This document shows positions 1 to 5,136 of a DNA stretch of 7,464 nt, piece by piece. Each line of letters begins with the position of its first letter. Within the stretch, counting starts at the first letter, position 1. Made by a program: the position numbers and the translations under genes. Below the pieces are notes generated by a model. The model made no database searches. It was not told the DNA's origin and saw only the letters and a program-made list of their open reading frames with translations. Origin of the DNA: Lonsdalea britannica (lineage in GTDB: Bacteria; Pseudomonadota; Gammaproteobacteria; Enterobacterales; Enterobacteriaceae); NCBI RefSeq assembly GCF_946477055.1, contig NZ_CAMKXG010000175.1, positions 1 through 7,464 of the forward strand. The letters are read 5' to 3'.

Positions 1-4
1 CTTA

Positions 5-38
5 GTCTCGTGGGCTCGGAGATGTGTATAAGAGACAG
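5..38 (+). other. Nextera read-2 transposon adapter (library artefact)
   Basis: These 34 bases match the Illumina Nextera read-2 adapter. They end in the 19-bp Tn5 mosaic end AGATGTGTATAAGAGACAG at 20-38. Native sequence begins at 39, in the middle of ycgM, and reads in frame from there. The four bases at 1-4 are probably also library-derived. This is untrimmed sequencing sequence at a contig end and not a biological transposon. Confidence 0.97.
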
Positions 39-319
39 GTTCATGTCCAGTATCCGGTTTCATCCCTGTCGCGGAATTCGGCGAACCGCAGAATACGGAT
101 CTGACGCTGAGCATCAACGGCGAAGTCCGGCAACAGGGAAATACGGGTGACATGATCACGCCGATTTTACCGTTGATTGCTTATATGAGCCGCTTTTTCA
201 CCCTGCGCGCAGGGGATATCATTTTGACCGGGACACCGCAGGGCGTCGGGCCGCTGCTGTCGGGCGATACGCTGAAAATAGCTTTGAACGATAAAGCGCT
301 GGAAACCCGCGTGATCTAG
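39..319 (+). CDS. ycgM: YcgM, fumarylacetoacetate-hydrolase family protein, 3' part
   Basis: This is the C-terminal part of a FAH-family protein and ends at TAG 317-319. The frame reads SCPVSGFIPVAEFG, then GDMITPILPLIAYMSRFFTL, then the family hallmark GDIILTGTPQGVGPL and a terminal TRVI. It follows E. coli YcgM (about 219 residues) closely, so roughly 90 residues are present and about 130 N-terminal residues are missing because the contig ends here. FAH-family enzymes are metal-dependent and act on 2,4-dioxo acids by C-C hydrolysis, decarboxylation or tautomerisation. For YcgM-like members an oxaloacetate tautomerase role has been proposed, which I recall but cannot verify here. The metal-binding acidic residues lie in the missing part. 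ycgN follows 106 bases downstream on the same strand, as in E. coli. Confidence 0.93.
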
Positions 320-389
320 TCATACATAGGCCATCTGTCTAGTGTGGCAGGTGGCTTCTTCTTATTTAACTACCTCGTTAAACTTGTTA

Positions 390-407
390 GACGGGCTGTT
401 TCCCGTC
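390..407 (+). repeat. Small inverted repeat between ycgM and ycgN
   Basis: GACGGG (390-395) and CCCGTC (402-407) form a 6-bp perfect stem with a 6-base loop. It lies 18 bases before the ycgN start codon. No U-tract follows, so it is not a standard terminator. It may affect ycgN translation initiation, or it may be chance. Confidence 0.35.
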
Positions 408-425
408 ACCTTGGATACTATTGCA

Positions 426-872
426 ATGAATCAATTACCTTTTTGGCAACATAAAACGCTGGCTGAAATGTCTGACGAAGAGTGGGAAGCCCTCTGCGAC
501 GGCTGCGGCCGCTGTTGCCTGAATAAGCTTATTGATGCTGATACCGAAGAGCTGTACTTCACCAATGTCGCCTGTAATCAGCTGAACATCAAAAGTTGCC
601 AATGCCGCAACTATACGCGCCGCTTCGAATACGAGCCGGACTGCATCAAGCTGACAAGGGAAAATCTGTTGTCGTTCGAGTGGTTGCCGGAAACCTGCGC
701 CTACCGCCGGATCCACGAAGGCAAAGGTCTGGCGAGCTGGCATCCGCTGATTGCCGGTTCAAAACAGGCAATGCATCAAGAGCGTATCTCGGTGCGTAAC
801 ATTGCCGTTCGCGAACGTGATGTCGTCGACTGGCAGGACCATATTCTGAATAAACCTGATTGGGCTAGGTAA
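426..872 (+). CDS. ycgN: YcgN, UPF0260 cysteine-cluster protein
   Basis: A 148-residue protein matching E. coli YcgN over its length, for example [33 protein letters not shown] and the end [11 protein letters not shown]. Cysteines are at 24, 27, 30, 31, 50, 58, 60, 73 and 91. The CxxCxxCC cluster at 24-31 suggests a zinc or iron-sulfur site of the YkgJ/YcgN type. The biochemical function of the family is not established, and no signal peptide is seen, so it is probably cytoplasmic. The ATG at 426 was chosen because [11 protein letters not shown] aligns with the E. coli N-terminus. The frame stays open upstream to an ATG at 342, but those 28 codons overlap ordinary intergenic sequence and look unrelated to the family. 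The ribosome-binding site is weak. The gene follows ycgM and may be cotranscribed with it. Confidence 0.95.
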   Translation: MNQLPFWQHKTLAEMSDEEWEALCDGCGRCCLNKLIDADTEELYFTNVACNQLNIKSCQCRNYTRRFEYEPDCIKLTRENLLSFEWLPETCAYRRIHEGKGLASWHPLIAGSKQAMHQERISVRNIAVRERDVVDWQDHILNKPDWAR

Positions 873-1067
873 GATTAAGAACTCTATAAGGAAAGCTGCT
901 GCGGGTTTCAGGCCTGTGGCAGCGGTGGGGCAATATCCGTAAGTTTTGCGCCCTATACCGGGCTGATCTTCGCTATTGCCTGTCGTTTCTTTTCGTAAAT
1001 GCTGCAACCTCTGCAATCACTCCCTTTCATTCGTATGCACTGTGTAAGAATTGCCGATCGCCTGTGA
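873..1067. other. Intergenic region after ycgN, no gene seen
   Basis: About 195 bases between the ycgN stop and the 3' end of the convergent minus-strand gene. Frames here have no credible start site or recognisable protein. A GCTGC...GCAGC inverted repeat near 894-916 has no U-tract. I see no convincing terminator for either gene. Confidence 0.6.
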
Positions 1068-1631
1068 TTAGACCTTCGCCTCGTGCTGAGCATTTTGGCT
1101 AATTGATTTCAGCATCCTCAGTCTGATCAATCCGCTTACTGGTCTAATCAAGTACCAGTAGGGGGCAAATTTACGCTGTGCGGTGTTATCCAGGCAGAGC
1201 ACCCGTGTTTCTGTTCTCAGTCGAGATGAGGTGTTGTCTAATCGCTCAATGGTGAAGCTCAAGGCCAGTTTGGCTGAGCCTGATTCATCAAAGGCGAGAA
1301 AATCTGCGGCATCAACGAGTGTGGTTTGACCGTAATCTGATCGCCAAAACTTTCCCGCCAATCCAAACACAACTTCCTGATCGCTTCTTTGTTCTAACAT
1401 CGTGAAATTGTCCATGTTGAAGGGTTTTCGAGACGTAAAACCTTTGCCCTTCATTCGGTCAAAAAGTCGGATTGGCAGTTCGCGCAGGGTAATTGCACTC
1501 CGGAATAAATAATCGTTATCAGGTCGATAGTTAAGCACGGCGGCCATGATATGTTCCGGTGTTGCTGCGACGTCCAGAGAATGGTTTTCGCTAAAATGAT
1601 AGGCAGGCAAATACTTATCAATCAAATCCAT
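1068..1631 (-). CDS. SRPBCC/START-like hypothetical protein
   Basis: A 187-residue protein I do not recognise by name. Its N-terminus, IDKYLPAYHFSENHSLDVAA followed by TPEHIMAAV (about 4-32), resembles the opening beta-strand and helix of SRPBCC (START-like) ligand-binding folds. Other landmarks are the VVFGLAGKFWR strand pair (88-97), an alternating strand KLALSFTIE (121-129), TETRVLCLD (140-148) and a final amphipathic helix FAPYWYLIRPVSGLIRLRML (155-174), which would be the long C-terminal helix of the fold. No catalytic motif is visible, so any ligand is unknown. The ATG at 1631 is preferred because GGGAA lies just upstream and similar proteins begin with xxIDRYLP. An in-frame ATG at 1694 would add 21 residues, including a CTDC motif, but lacks a good ribosome-binding site. 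It stands alone, convergent with ycgN, in a slot that differs from E. coli. Confidence 0.72.
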   Translation of the reverse strand: MDLIDKYLPAYHFSENHSLDVAATPEHIMAAVLNYRPDNDYLFRSAITLRELPIRLFDRMKGKGFTSRKPFNMDNFTMLEQRSDQEVVFGLAGKFWRSDYGQTTLVDAADFLAFDESGSAKLALSFTIERLDNTSSRLRTETRVLCLDNTAQRKFAPYWYLIRPVSGLIRLRMLKSISQNAQHEAKV

Positions 1632-1875
1632 GCGGGTTCCCAATAAAGAGGTTGGTGGAGGATCACAGTCAGTGCAGTGAAACAGGCGGGGCATTATGGC
1701 ACGTCGCAGAGCGGCGTTTGGACAGGACTCGGAGTATAAAACAGTACTCAGAACATGAATATCGCTGAATCAACTTAGTGGATGATGGGGAGCCGCCGTA
1801 ATCTGCTGTCTGATTGTTCAGACGCGGTCCGGGATGTCCCCGTGGTCGACGTCTTTCGCCACGGGAATATCGGTA
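1632..1875. other. Upstream region of the SRPBCC-like gene
   Basis: About 245 bases that should hold the minus-strand promoter of the 1068-1631 gene, although I cannot assign -35/-10 boxes with confidence. Two small inverted repeats occur: GAGTA/TACTC around 1732-1749 (8-base spacer) and GTCTGA/TCAGAC at 1808-1823 (4-base loop). Neither has a U-tract. No gene is apparent. Confidence 0.4.
1808..1823. repeat. 6-4-6 inverted repeat before the VOC-like fragment
   Basis: GTCTGA at 1808-1813 and TCAGAC at 1818-1823 form a perfect stem around TTGT. It lies 53 bases before the VOC-like fragment and has no following T-run. It could be an operator half-site pair or a chance hairpin. Confidence 0.35.
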
Positions 1876-2013
1876 TTCGGAGTGCAGGTTTATCTCGAGG
1901 TTTTATGCGTCGACCTTGAATTAGATTTTTATGAACACGGTTTCGGCTTTTACCCCGGCTACGACGATATTAAGTTCGGCGAATCCGGCTGCGTGCGGTT
2001 ACTCTTGGTCGGT
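1876..2013 (+). pseudogene. Possible VOC/glyoxalase-like gene fragment
   Basis: The plus-strand frame reads FGVQVYLEVLCVDLELDFYE, then HGFGFYPGYDDIKFGESGCV and RLLLV. This echoes the first half of a vicinal-oxygen-chelate domain: a strand ending in LEV, a DL..LDFYE helix start, an 'xGF' turn, and a later FG.SG...LLL strand. Typical domains have about 15 more residues between these elements, so short in-frame deletions would be needed. The frame then runs antisense into the minus-strand gene ending at 1999 and loses any family resemblance. No good start codon with a ribosome-binding site is seen, although ATG 1834 is in frame. It is either a decayed fragment or a coincidental antisense or intergenic reading. 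The call rests on pattern resemblance only. Confidence 0.33.
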
Positions 2014-2259
2014 TTTTTTGACCGTACCCAATTTGATGGTTTCCACAATCATATCGTTAATATCTTCCGCCACCGCAGCAGCGTCCTCATCGTCCAGCTT
2101 GGACAAATGCTCGTAGTCCGACTTCACCACCCGCGTTTCTGCCAGCTTTCGCAGGCTTTCCCTTTGCTCGTCGTTCATGATGGAAATCATGAATCCAATC
2201 ACGGTGCGGAGCGCGGTAACTTCTTTCAGCAGATAGAGATCGGCAGTAATCATGGTCAA
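1999..2259 (-). CDS. Small acidic helical hypothetical protein
   Basis: I do not recognise this 84- to 86-residue protein. It looks almost entirely alpha-helical: a mildly hydrophobic first segment (LYLLKEVTALRTVIGFMISI), then charged helices with DEQRESLRKLAETRVVK, an acidic stretch LDDEDAAAVAEDINDMIVE and a polar tail ending KKTDQE. No cysteines, signal peptide or nucleotide-binding motif are present. The pattern would suit a small cytoplasmic protein or an interaction partner. Two starts are possible. TTG at 2259 has GGGA four bases upstream and gives 86 residues. ATG at 2253 has the same GGGA at a longer 10-base spacing and gives 84 residues. I give the longer form because its spacing is closer to usual, but ATG is equally credible. 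Its 3' end overlaps the last codons of the VOC-like fragment on the other strand. Confidence 0.68.
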   Translation of the reverse strand: MTMITADLYLLKEVTALRTVIGFMISIMNDEQRESLRKLAETRVVKSDYEHLSKLDDEDAAAVAEDINDMIVETIKLGTVKKTDQE

Positions 2260-2430
2260 TATGTCCCATAGAGTAGCGATGGAGTGTCACTTTCAATATA
2301 GCGCATAAATTCAGGGGTTATTTACGCAGGATGAAGCCGCTTTACGGGCGGAAATGGTCGGGGAGTGCAGTGGGGGGCGCGATGGGGTTACAGGGGCGAA
2401 AACGCTCAGCGCTTCATTTTTCGGGTCACG
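2260..2430. other. Spacer between the small gene and the cupin terminator
   Basis: About 170 bases downstream of the cupin terminator and upstream of the small gene on the minus strand. It probably holds the promoter for the small gene: the minus strand reads TATATT around 2291-2296 as a candidate -10, without a clear -35. Frames crossing it give proline/serine-rich translations with no family resemblance, so I call no gene. Confidence 0.4.
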
Positions 2431-2460
2431 TAATAAAAAAGCCCTGAATGTCAGGGCTTC
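2431..2460 (-). terminator. Rho-independent terminator of the cupin gene
   Basis: On the minus strand this reads as a perfect 9-bp stem, AAGCCCTGA pairing with TCAGGGCTT (plus-strand arms 2439-2447 and 2451-2459). A 3-base loop joins the arms and a TTTTTT run follows (plus-strand A-run 2435-2440). It sits 14 bases after the cupin stop codon. This is the clearest intrinsic terminator in the window, and it separates the cupin from the next minus-strand gene. Confidence 0.9.
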
Positions 2461-2473
2461 TACGAAGATGGGG

Positions 2474-2929
2474 TTATTTGTCAGGCGTGAAGTAGTCTTT
2501 ATCGCTTTCCATCGGAATGTAAGCGCGGACCCATTCGTTGCCGTCAATAATTTCCCAGCTATGTCCAGGACCTTTCAGATCTTCCGCCAACAGAACGGTG
2601 CCTGGTGCGATAATGAAGGTCGAGCCATTGCTGACTTTGAATTTCAGCGTGCCTTTCAGCGTAATCACATACTGTTTTCTCGGGGCGGCATGGGTATTTT
2701 TTTCCCAGTCCTCGGTCGAGTTGCTGATCCAAAACTTCTGCGTGGGGATTTTTTCCAGGGCAGGGATGCTGCCTTTAACGAAGCTGGAATTATCACCCTC
2801 GACGTTGATTAGTTTGATTGCAGGGATTCTGACTTCTTCGCTGCCTGTGACCTTGCCAGATTCACAGTAGCCTTTCACGGACACGGCCAAAACTGCAGCC
2901 ATCAATAGAAACGCTTTTGCTTTTTTCAT
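2474..2929 (-). CDS. Exported small cupin-domain protein
   Basis: A 151-residue protein beginning MKKAKAFLLMAAVLAVSVKG, a classic Sec signal peptide with a KKAK n-region and a hydrophobic core. Cleavage probably falls within residues 20-25. Cys22 lacks a lipobox context, so the product should be a soluble periplasmic protein. The rest is a single cupin barrel. Motif 1 is HAAPRKQYVITLKGTLKF (80-97), with the second metal-binding His of the usual HxH replaced by Ala. Motif 2 is FIIAPGTVLLAEDLKG then PGHSW, with His123. With His80, Gln86 and His123 it may bind a metal through a reduced ligand set. The substrate is unknown. It is a single-gene unit with its own terminator 14 bases downstream. The start is supported by the signal peptide. 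The ribosome-binding site is weak (GAG in CTCGAGTAG). Confidence 0.85.
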   Translation of the reverse strand: MKKAKAFLLMAAVLAVSVKGYCESGKVTGSEEVRIPAIKLINVEGDNSSFVKGSIPALEKIPTQKFWISNSTEDWEKNTHAAPRKQYVITLKGTLKFKVSNGSTFIIAPGTVLLAEDLKGPGHSWEIIDGNEWVRAYIPMESDKDYFTPDK

Positions 2930-2966
2930 CTACTCGAGCCTAAAAAAGGATAGTGGTTTTTATTAG

Positions 2967-2982
2967 CCTGACAATAGTCAGG
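2967..2982. promoter_or_regulatory. 6-4-6 palindrome upstream of the cupin gene
   Basis: CCTGACAATAGTCAGG is a perfect inverted repeat (6-bp arms, 4-base centre) located 38-53 bases upstream of the cupin ATG, in the expected promoter or leader zone. It could be an operator for a dimeric regulator or a small leader hairpin. I cannot match it to a known regulator. Confidence 0.4.
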
Positions 2983-3083
2983 TTGGTGGAAGATGTTAGA
3001 GGAAAGCAATTAAAAGGCTATCAATCACTGCCAGTGGTAAAACCGATGAAACGGCGACAGGGCGGCGATCTCAGAATGGCAAC

Positions 3084-3113
3084 GGAAAAAAGAAAGGGAG
3101 GGGGAAGGAGAGG
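3084..3113 (+). repeat. 30-base homopurine tract
   Basis: An uninterrupted run of A and G between the C at 3083 and the C at 3114, in the spacer between dsbB and the cupin gene. It contains AAGGAG at 3105-3110, followed five bases later by ATG at 3116. It has no established role here. Confidence 0.6.
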
Positions 3114-3130
3114 CTATGGTTATGCGGGAT

Positions 3131-3167
3131 AAAACCAGCCCGGCTGGGCGCTAACTGGCAGCCGGGC
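3131..3167 (-). terminator. Probable dsbB terminator hairpin
   Basis: A perfect 9-bp GC-rich stem (GCCCGGCTG at 3138-3146 pairing with CAGCCGGGC at 3159-3167) with a 12-base loop begins about 15 bases after the dsbB stop. On the minus strand it is followed by TGGTTTTAT, so the U-tract is short and starts after three non-U bases. It is probably a terminator of moderate strength. Confidence 0.7.
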
Positions 3168-3181
3168 GGAAGAGGGCGTGA

Positions 3182-3721
3182 TTAATGAAAGAGGTCGCGG
3201 CGTTTAGGTCTGAACAGCTGCGCAACCAGCACCAGCGCGCACATGAGCAGATAAGCGCCGAAGACCACGATCATCCACTGCGGCATTTCCAGTCCCATAA
3301 AGTGCCATTGCCGTTCTGCGCAGTCGCCCGAGGCGCTGAACACGGCTGGCATCCATTTGTCCAGCGGCAGCCAGGACGGAAAATTGACGAAGAAGTCGCA
3401 GGTGGCGAACGGCGAGGGGTGAAGCTGAATATCGGTATGCTTCAACGCCAGCAGCAGGCCTTCGAAAGCGCTGTAGAGCCACAGGGCGATGGCCGGTAAA
3501 CGAATGACGACGCTGCCCGGAGCCACCGCGCCGAGGAGTCCTGCCGCCATCACGCCAAACAGCGCGTTACGTTGATAAATGCAGAGAACGCAGGGTTTCA
3601 ACAGCATCACATGCTGGAAATAGAGCGCGATCAGTTCGAAGATTAGGCTGGTCAGTGCCAGAAGCAGCCAGGCCGTCCGGCCATGCGAGCAACGGTTTAA
3701 ATATCGCAACATCAGCAGCAT
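3182..3721 (-). CDS. dsbB: DsbB, disulfide bond formation protein B
   Basis: An inner-membrane oxidase that reoxidises periplasmic DsbA and passes electrons to quinones. Numbered from the ATG at 3712, the periplasmic redox pair CVLC is Cys41/Cys44 and the second pair is Cys105/Cys131 (ATCDF and GDCAERQW). Arg48, which interacts with quinone in E. coli, is present in CVLCIYQR. Four hydrophobic spans fit the family topology: about 14-30, 49-65, 70-90 and 144-164. The tail RPKRRDLF resembles E. coli. The ATG at 3712 gives 176 residues and aligns with E. coli (MLRxLNxCS). The ATG at 3721 gives 179 residues and has the better ribosome-binding site (GGAA, 7 bases upstream). In E. coli nhaB lies immediately upstream on the same strand, but here it is absent. 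A terminator hairpin follows the stop codon. Confidence 0.97.
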   Translation of the reverse strand: MLLMLRYLNRCSHGRTAWLLLALTSLIFELIALYFQHVMLLKPCVLCIYQRNALFGVMAAGLLGAVAPGSVVIRLPAIALWLYSAFEGLLLALKHTDIQLHPSPFATCDFFVNFPSWLPLDKWMPAVFSASGDCAERQWHFMGLEMPQWMIVVFGAYLLMCALVLVAQLFRPKRRDLFH

Positions 3722-3941
3722 AAAAGTATTCCATGCAAAACGTTCGAATTATAACAGCGCTATCAATTTCGCTGTCCTCACAAAGAGTGGTGCTCTCATC
3801 AATAATGACTGTCTGAGAGATGAAATCATCTTTTCGTCAGGGCGGAAGTCTTTCGCCGTGTAGCCCATACTCTTTTGTTTTTAAAGGTGATATCAGAAAA
3901 AACCGGATGTTTTCACCTAAGCGTTACTATACACGATATAG

Positions 3942-4100
3942 GCTGGTGGATGGACTTGCGAGGCGGGTTATATCGGCAGCGATCACAACAAATATGTGTC
4001 AGGCTGTAAATTCTCAGGCGAGAGCGGCGCGCGCTCCACTCACCACGGTGGCGGCATGTCGAAAAACGCGGATAAATCAACCCTGACGACCCGCCAATAA
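3942..4100 (+). pseudogene. Orphan Gly/His-rich C-terminal-like reading frame
   Basis: From just after a TAG at 3939-3941 to TAA 4098-4100 the frame is open for 52 codons. It reads AGGWTCEAGYIGSDHNKYVS, then GCKFSGESGARSTHHGGGMS and KNADKSTLTTRQ. The composition (Gly, Ser, His, two Cys, aromatic residues) and codon choices look protein-like, unlike the overlapping frame at 3820-4086. Cys-spaced, Gly-rich text with THHGG resembles the tail of a small secreted protein, but I cannot name a family. There is no ATG with a ribosome-binding site; the first possible internal starts are GTG 3996 and ATG 4056. In-frame stops at 3918 and 3939 suggest that the 5' part was lost or frameshifted, leaving a 3' remnant. 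A chance open frame is the alternative. Confidence 0.35.
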
Positions 4101-4307
4101 AGAAAAGCTGCCCAGGATGTGTTCCATGTCATAACTCGGCATTTTTCTCTCCCTTAAAACTTCTTACAATATAAAATGATGCCTTGATACGAATTTCTCG
4201 GTGATGTGAGCCTCAGTGTCGCTGTCTGAGCCGGTGTGCGGGGGTTTGCTACTGGATTGATTTGTCACTCCCGGAAACTATGTGATGGTAAAGGGGTTTG
4301 TTATGAT

Positions 4308-4333
4308 GATGTTTACTTTCATGGGTAAACATC
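4308..4333. promoter_or_regulatory. Perfect 9-bp inverted repeat upstream of fadR
   Basis: GATGTTTAC (4308-4316) and GTAAACATC (4325-4333) are exact reverse complements separated by 8 bases. The element ends 18 bases before the fadR start codon, so it lies in the promoter or leader. It differs from the FadR operator as I know it (TGGTNNGACCA core) and from the TyrR box (TGTAAA-N6-TTTACA, opposite arm order). It could be an operator for an unidentified dimeric regulator or a leader hairpin. Confidence 0.55.
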
Positions 4334-4351
4334 GCTACGGAATATAAACTT

Positions 4352-5071
4352 ATGGTTATAAAGGCGCAAAGTCCGGCGGGATTCGCGGAAGAGTATATTG
4401 TTGAAAGTATATGGAATAATCGATTCCCCCCTGGGACTCTCCTGCCAGCAGAAAGGGAATTATCCGAGCTCATCGGTGTCACGCGTACCACGCTAAGGGA
4501 AGTGCTGCAGCGTCTGGCGCGCGACGGTTGGCTGACGATCCAGCACGGCAAGCCGACCAAGGTCAATAATTTCTGGGAAACCTCCGGTCTGAACATTCTT
4601 GAAACGTTGGCGCGTCTCGACCATGATCGCGTGCCGCAGCTCATCGATAATCTCCTGTCTGCGCGAACCAATATCGCGGGTATTTTCATTCGGACTGCGG
4701 TGCGCCAACATCCCGAGCAGGCGCTGGAAATTCTGCAGCAGGCCGATACCGTCAGCGACACCGCTGATGCTTTCGCGGAACTGGATTACGCGATATTTCG
4801 AGGACTGGCTTTTGTGTCGTCCAACCCGATTTACAGCCTGATTCTGAATGGGTTGAGAGGGTTGTACATCCGCGTTGCTCGCTACTATTTTTCTAATCTC
4901 GACGCCCGCGAGCTGGCGCTGAAATTTTATCGCCAGCTTGGCACCCTGTGCCGCGAAGGCCGGTACGAACAGGTTCAGGAAACTGTGCGCGACTATGGTA
5001 AAGAGAGCGGCGCCATCTGGCATGGCATGCAGAGCGCCATTCCTCACGATCTGGCCGGAGGCGGCCGCTGA
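4352..5071 (+). CDS. fadR: FadR, acyl-CoA-responsive GntR-family regulator
   Basis: At 239 residues it has exactly the length of E. coli FadR, and the first 80 residues are almost identical. The N-terminal winged helix (about 6-73) carries the DNA-contact residues known in E. coli: Arg35, Thr44, Arg45, Arg49 and His65 in [19 protein letters not shown] and QHGKPTK. The C-terminal all-helical domain (about 80-228) binds long-chain acyl-CoA, and Gly216, Ser219 and Trp223 of the effector site are present in YGKESGAIW. FadR represses fad beta-oxidation genes and activates fabA/fabB; acyl-CoA releases it from DNA. The start ATG aligns with the E. coli start, and a GGA lies about 12 bases upstream. 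Divergence from E. coli is concentrated in the ligand domain (110-200) and at the last six residues. An inverted repeat lies just upstream and a bidirectional terminator just downstream. Confidence 0.98.
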   Translation: MVIKAQSPAGFAEEYIVESIWNNRFPPGTLLPAERELSELIGVTRTTLREVLQRLARDGWLTIQHGKPTKVNNFWETSGLNILETLARLDHDRVPQLIDNLLSARTNIAGIFIRTAVRQHPEQALEILQQADTVSDTADAFAELDYAIFRGLAFVSSNPIYSLILNGLRGLYIRVARYYFSNLDARELALKFYRQLGTLCREGRYEQVQETVRDYGKESGAIWHGMQSAIPHDLAGGGR

Positions 5072-5082
5072 TCTGAGCGAAT

Positions 5083-5124
5083 AAAAAACGGGTAACCCTG
5101 TCAAAGCGGTTACCCGTTGCTTTA
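5083..5124. terminator. Bidirectional terminator between fadR and ycgB
   Basis: AACGGGTAACC (5087-5097) pairs perfectly with GGTTACCCGTT (5108-5118), giving 11 bp around a 10-base loop. The A-run at 5083-5088 supplies a U-tract for minus-strand ycgB transcripts. On the plus strand the arm is followed by GCTTTA, a weaker U-tract for fadR. It lies 11 bases after the fadR stop and about 18 bases beyond the ycgB stop. Confidence 0.88.
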
Positions 5125-5136
5125 TCGGTTAAACGA

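Larger units (their letters stand above)
3722..4351. other. 630-base region in the nhaB slot, without nhaB
   Basis: E. coli has nhaB (over 500 codons) between dsbB and fadR. Here there are only 630 bases, with no frame of that length on either strand and no membrane-protein-like reading. A plus-strand frame at 3820-4086 gives a basic translation with no family resemblance and weak start signals. A second frame, 3942-4100, reads better (listed separately). The part from 4101 to 4300 is AT-rich and without genes, and the last 50 bases hold an inverted repeat and the fadR leader. The dsbB and fadR promoters must lie here. Confidence 0.75.

Noticed and set aside
20..38. Transposon mosaic end as a sign of a mobile element
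   Set aside because: It is part of a complete Nextera library adapter, and ycgM continues in frame right after it, so no biological insertion is implied.
342..425. 28-codon N-terminal extension of ycgN
   Set aside because: The sequence before MNQLPFW does not match the family and covers a small hairpin. The E. coli alignment supports the start at 426.
2354..2812. 152-codon plus-strand frame opposite the cupin gene
   Set aside because: Antisense of the cupin and its terminator. The cupin has a signal peptide, domain motifs and a terminator, and this frame has none.
3820..4086. 88-codon plus-strand open frame upstream of fadR
   Set aside because: The translation is basic and low in structure, has no family resemblance, and lacks a good ribosome-binding site. 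The overlapping frame 3942-4100 reads more like protein.
4249..4761. 170-codon minus-strand frame overlapping the 5' half of fadR
   Set aside because: Antisense shadow of fadR: serine/arginine/cysteine-rich, no recognisable domain. It is not an nhaB remnant.
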